Shown here in pieces: positions 63,311-64,000 of a stretch of 64,000 bases of DNA (positions within the stretch are counted from its first letter, which is position 1; each line of letters begins with the position of its first letter). This DNA comes from Verticiella sediminum. Lineage in GTDB: Bacteria > Pseudomonadota > Gammaproteobacteria > Burkholderiales > Burkholderiaceae_B. The notes beneath the pieces are model-generated. The model did not search any database and was not told the origin of the DNA. It worked only from the letters and a program-made list of their open reading frames with translations. The translations under genes and the position numbers were made by a program. Location of the stretch: positions 1 through 64,000 of the forward strand of contig NZ_VLTJ01000023.1 in assembly GCF_007558815.1 (NCBI RefSeq), given 5' to 3'.

Positions 63311-64000
63311 TCAGGCCCAGAGGTCGCCGAAGGTGATCACCGTATCGACCAGCGCTTCGAGGAAGGCGTCCGGCTGTTCGTCGGCCTCGAGGAACTGCAG
63401 GGCCAGGGTGCCGCGGTTCAGCGCGCCGCTCGTGAGTTCGGCGATCCAGTAGGTGGCGCCTTCCTCGTCCGCCTCGCGCATGAGCAGGGTCTGGTACAGC
63501 ACCTCCACGTAGTCGGCGTCGCTGGCGGCACCGTAGCCGGCGCTGAACTCGTCCGAGTCGCCGAGCAGGCCGGCCACGGTGCCGAGTTCGACGCCGCCCA
63601 GCACGGCACCGGTCCAGTAGCCGTAGCCTTCGGCATCGGGCAGGCGATCGAGCATGCTCAGGTAGAGCGCGCCCACGGCCAGCGATTCCTGGGCGAGCGC
63701 TTCCACGTACAGGCGGCCCTCGTCGAAGTCGAGCTGGCGAATGTCGTGCAGCGTGTCCTGCCGGCTCTCGTCGTCCGCCTGTACCACCCAGGCGCCCTCG
63801 TCGTCGCGCGTGACGGCATAGTCGTGCACGCTGCCCCCGTACAGCACGACGTCCGCGCCGCCGTTGCCGTAGATCGTGTTCTCGCCCAGTCCGGCGTCGA
63901 ACAGGTTGTCCAGCGCGTTGCCGATGAGCGTGTCGTTGCCGCTGCCGCTGATGGCGTTCAGCACGTCGACGCCATGCGCAATGGTGAAGCCGCCCGTCAC
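63311..64000 (-). CDS. C-terminal part of second RTX/DUF4214 protein (partial at window edge)
   Basis: The right window edge cuts the gene; 229 residues of its C-terminus are seen. It matches the neighbour's C-terminus closely (GNALDNLF, NGGADVV and the LDRLPDAEGYGYW DUF4214 pattern), so the two are tandem paralogues. The N-terminus, and so any protease domain, is outside the window. The spacer to the first gene is about 40 nt, which suggests one transcript. Confidence 0.85.
   Translation of the reverse strand: MTGGFTIAHGVDVLNAISGSGNDTLIGNALDNLFDAGLGENTIYGNGGADVVLYGGSVHDYAVTRDDEGAWVVQADDESRQDTLHDIRQLDFDEGRLYVEALAQESLAVGALYLSMLDRLPDAEGYGYWTGAVLGGVELGTVAGLLGDSDEFSAGYGAASDADYVEVLYQTLLMREADEEGATYWIAELTSGALNRGTLALQFLEADEQPDAFLEALVDTVITFGDLWA

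Overview
The window is high-GC betaproteobacterial DNA, most like Alcaligenaceae (Bordetella/Achromobacter type). The reasons are four Bug/TctC-type solute-binding proteins next to CoA-dependent catabolic genes, LysR-rich regulation, CspA-type cold-shock genes and the overall gene style. No species can be named from the sequence alone.

Region 1 (1-12894) is the right end of a prophage. It starts inside a tail-tip protein whose stalk is built from 28-residue coiled-coil repeats. Small tail/fibre genes follow, then a tightly overlapping lysis cassette with an M15 endolysin, a membrane/coiled-coil protein and two consecutive 'membrane coiled-coil protein + small lipoprotein' pairs that look like two spanin sets. 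Between the cassette and the attachment site lies a lower-GC block of six minus-strand genes: a DprA-like protein with a phosphoribosyltransferase, a four-helix membrane protein coupled to a ~300-residue unknown, and two small genes headed by a near-consensus LexA box. This is the best candidate for an undescribed system, probably phage-encoded host protection. The prophage ends at a 50-bp 3' fragment of tRNA-His.

Region 2 (12895-27800) is chromosomal: an exported hypothetical protein, an amidase with an AAAGG repeat in its leader, a MarR regulator, two cspA-like genes, a UvrA2-like ABC ATPase, an iron-uptake set (DUF2946 protein, TonB receptor, PepSY protein), a Bug protein coupled to a maleylacetate-reductase-like enzyme with a divergent LysR regulator, and a DUF3175 protein.

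Region 3 (27823-42281) holds three units. The first is a four-gene LuxE / LuxC-ligase fusion / PaaK-like ligase / ATPase-GNAT operon with no luciferase genes, divergent from a response regulator and histidine kinase. The second is a divergent LtaS-like phosphoglycerol transferase and diacylglycerol kinase, which may form a lipid recycling pair. The third is an overlapping operon of acyl-CoA dehydrogenase-like protein, PIG-L deacetylase, methyltransferase and glycosyltransferase.

Region 4 (42450-61009) is catabolic: a VAO-type flavoprotein with a GlcF-like Fe-S protein, an AraC regulator, a Bug protein with a CoA ligase, an M13 peptidase, and a CoA-transferase / acyl-CoA dehydrogenase / MaoC-like / crotonase-like / Bug-Bug set followed by LysR, thiolase and a second CoA-transferase. 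Region 5 (61058-64000) has a LEA-type lipoprotein and two tandem RTX/DUF4214 proteins, one of them a serralysin-like metalloprotease and the other cut by the window edge.
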